64,000 nt of DNA. Source: Salticus scenicus. Lineage: Eukaryota > Arthropoda > Arachnida > Araneae > Salticidae. Positions 63,607-64,000 of the stretch are shown piece after piece. The notes beneath the pieces are model-generated. The model did no database searches. It was not told the DNA's origin and saw only the letters and a list, made by a program, of their open reading frames with translations. The translations under genes and the position numbers were made by a program. The stretch is taken from NCBI GenBank assembly GCA_963930645.1, contig CAWVNO010000530.1, forward strand, positions 1 through 64,000, written 5' to 3'. Within the stretch, counting starts at the first letter, position 1; each line of letters starts with the position of its first letter.

Positions 63607-63987
63607 TTAGACATCTTCATAATTGGACAATCTATATTTCAAGCTATCATTTTCCGCTTGCAAGCTAACCATTCCCTCTTTCAGGCTAGCAACTTCAGCT
63701 TTCAGGTTAGCAATTTCGTGCATGTGTAAATCAAAAATATGTTCCAAGTATTCCATTTTTTGCATTTGCAGCGTTTTGATTTCATTTTTGAGAGTCTCTG
63801 TATTATTTTCGTAAATCTCTTTCATATTTTTCATTTCGGCCTCTATCCCTTTGCAGCGTCTCAATATGGGCATCACGCACTGAAAGCACATCTGTTGACG
63901 CTTGCTAGGCACCCAATAATCTTCTTTTACGACTTCGTAAAACAGCTTGTAATCTTCTTCGGTCTGCGTGCCTCTCGTAAAATACAT
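63607..63987 (-). CDS. Coiled-coil protein with CxxC, 126 residues
   Basis: ATG at 63,987 (MYFTRGTQTEEDYK). Residues 33-50 contain CFQCVMPILRRCKG, three cysteines that could hold part of a metal site or disulphides. Residues 50-122 are a strong heptad coiled coil (IEAEMKNMKEIYENNTETLK; EIANLKAEVASLKEGMVSLQ; AENDSLKYRLSNYE), leucine-rich toward the end. No basic region precedes the zipper, so it is not a typical bZIP; oligomerisation is the likely role. Its promoter lies past the window edge and, unlike the other genes here, no 3' hairpin follows. Family not recognised. Confidence 0.68.
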   Translation of the reverse strand: MYFTRGTQTEEDYKLFYEVVKEDYWVPSKRQQMCFQCVMPILRRCKGIEAEMKNMKEIYENNTETLKNEIKTLQMQKMEYLEHIFDLHMHEIANLKAEVASLKEGMVSLQAENDSLKYRLSNYEDV

Positions 63988-64000
63988 CTTTTTTTCGTTG

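Overview
The window looks like AT-rich, gene-poor arthropod nuclear DNA. Reasons: BEL/Pao, Tc1, pogo/Tigger, piggyBac, MULE and Helitron sequences with arthropod-type ends; no operons or ribosome-binding sites; and short genes with a TATA box about 30 bp before a TCAWT initiator. I cannot name the species. No tRNA, rRNA or CRISPR array was recognised, and no intact conserved host gene.

1-49 kb is a stack of nested mobile elements. 1-3.0 kb: a Helitron inserted in antiparallel orientation inside another copy of itself. 3.0-9.3 kb: tandem and dispersed repeats. 9.6-14.9 kb: a decayed protein gene of the EADTR/DTDV/GCDT type, split by a 2.2-kb inverted-repeat element that carries a THAP-derived MITE. 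15.7-16.2 kb: a piggyBac remnant. 16.7-23.7, 24.9-30.3 and 31.4-39.1 kb: three large foldbacks. The first is split by a 3.4-kb Helitron and a MITE; the second by an apparently intact pogo transposon and an 858-bp element with an 8-bp duplication; the third by a BEL/Pao retrotransposon with LTRs that look identical. The third foldback carries a hammerhead-ribozyme-like core. 39.6-40.2 kb: two short MITEs of the THAP family with CTCF-like motifs. 41-47.6 kb: a Helitron tail, a MULE transposase remnant, and an autonomous Helitron that has been rearranged (Rep part inverted against the helicase part) and split by a Tc1 element. 48.7 kb: a hAT-like MITE.

49.2 kb to the end is different. It holds short single-exon genes, three of them paralogues with a BRO-N-like N-terminus, plus a repeat-rich VP protein, a 472-residue protein with a nuclear-localisation-like stretch, and a coiled-coil protein. 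Five genes share one fixed layout: TATA box, TCAWT initiator 29-31 bp later, one ORF, a 19-27-bp-stem hairpin starting about 15-24 nt after the stop, then the palindrome CCAATATTGG 13-16 nt beyond the hairpin. The spaces between genes hold tandem repeats and about eight long palindromes with poly(A)/poly(T) centres flanked by AACC/GGTT arms, resembling the homologous regions of large DNA viruses. I read this as an integrated large DNA virus or a virus-derived selfish segment that continues past the window. The shared gene-start and gene-end modules are the strongest candidate for something undescribed.
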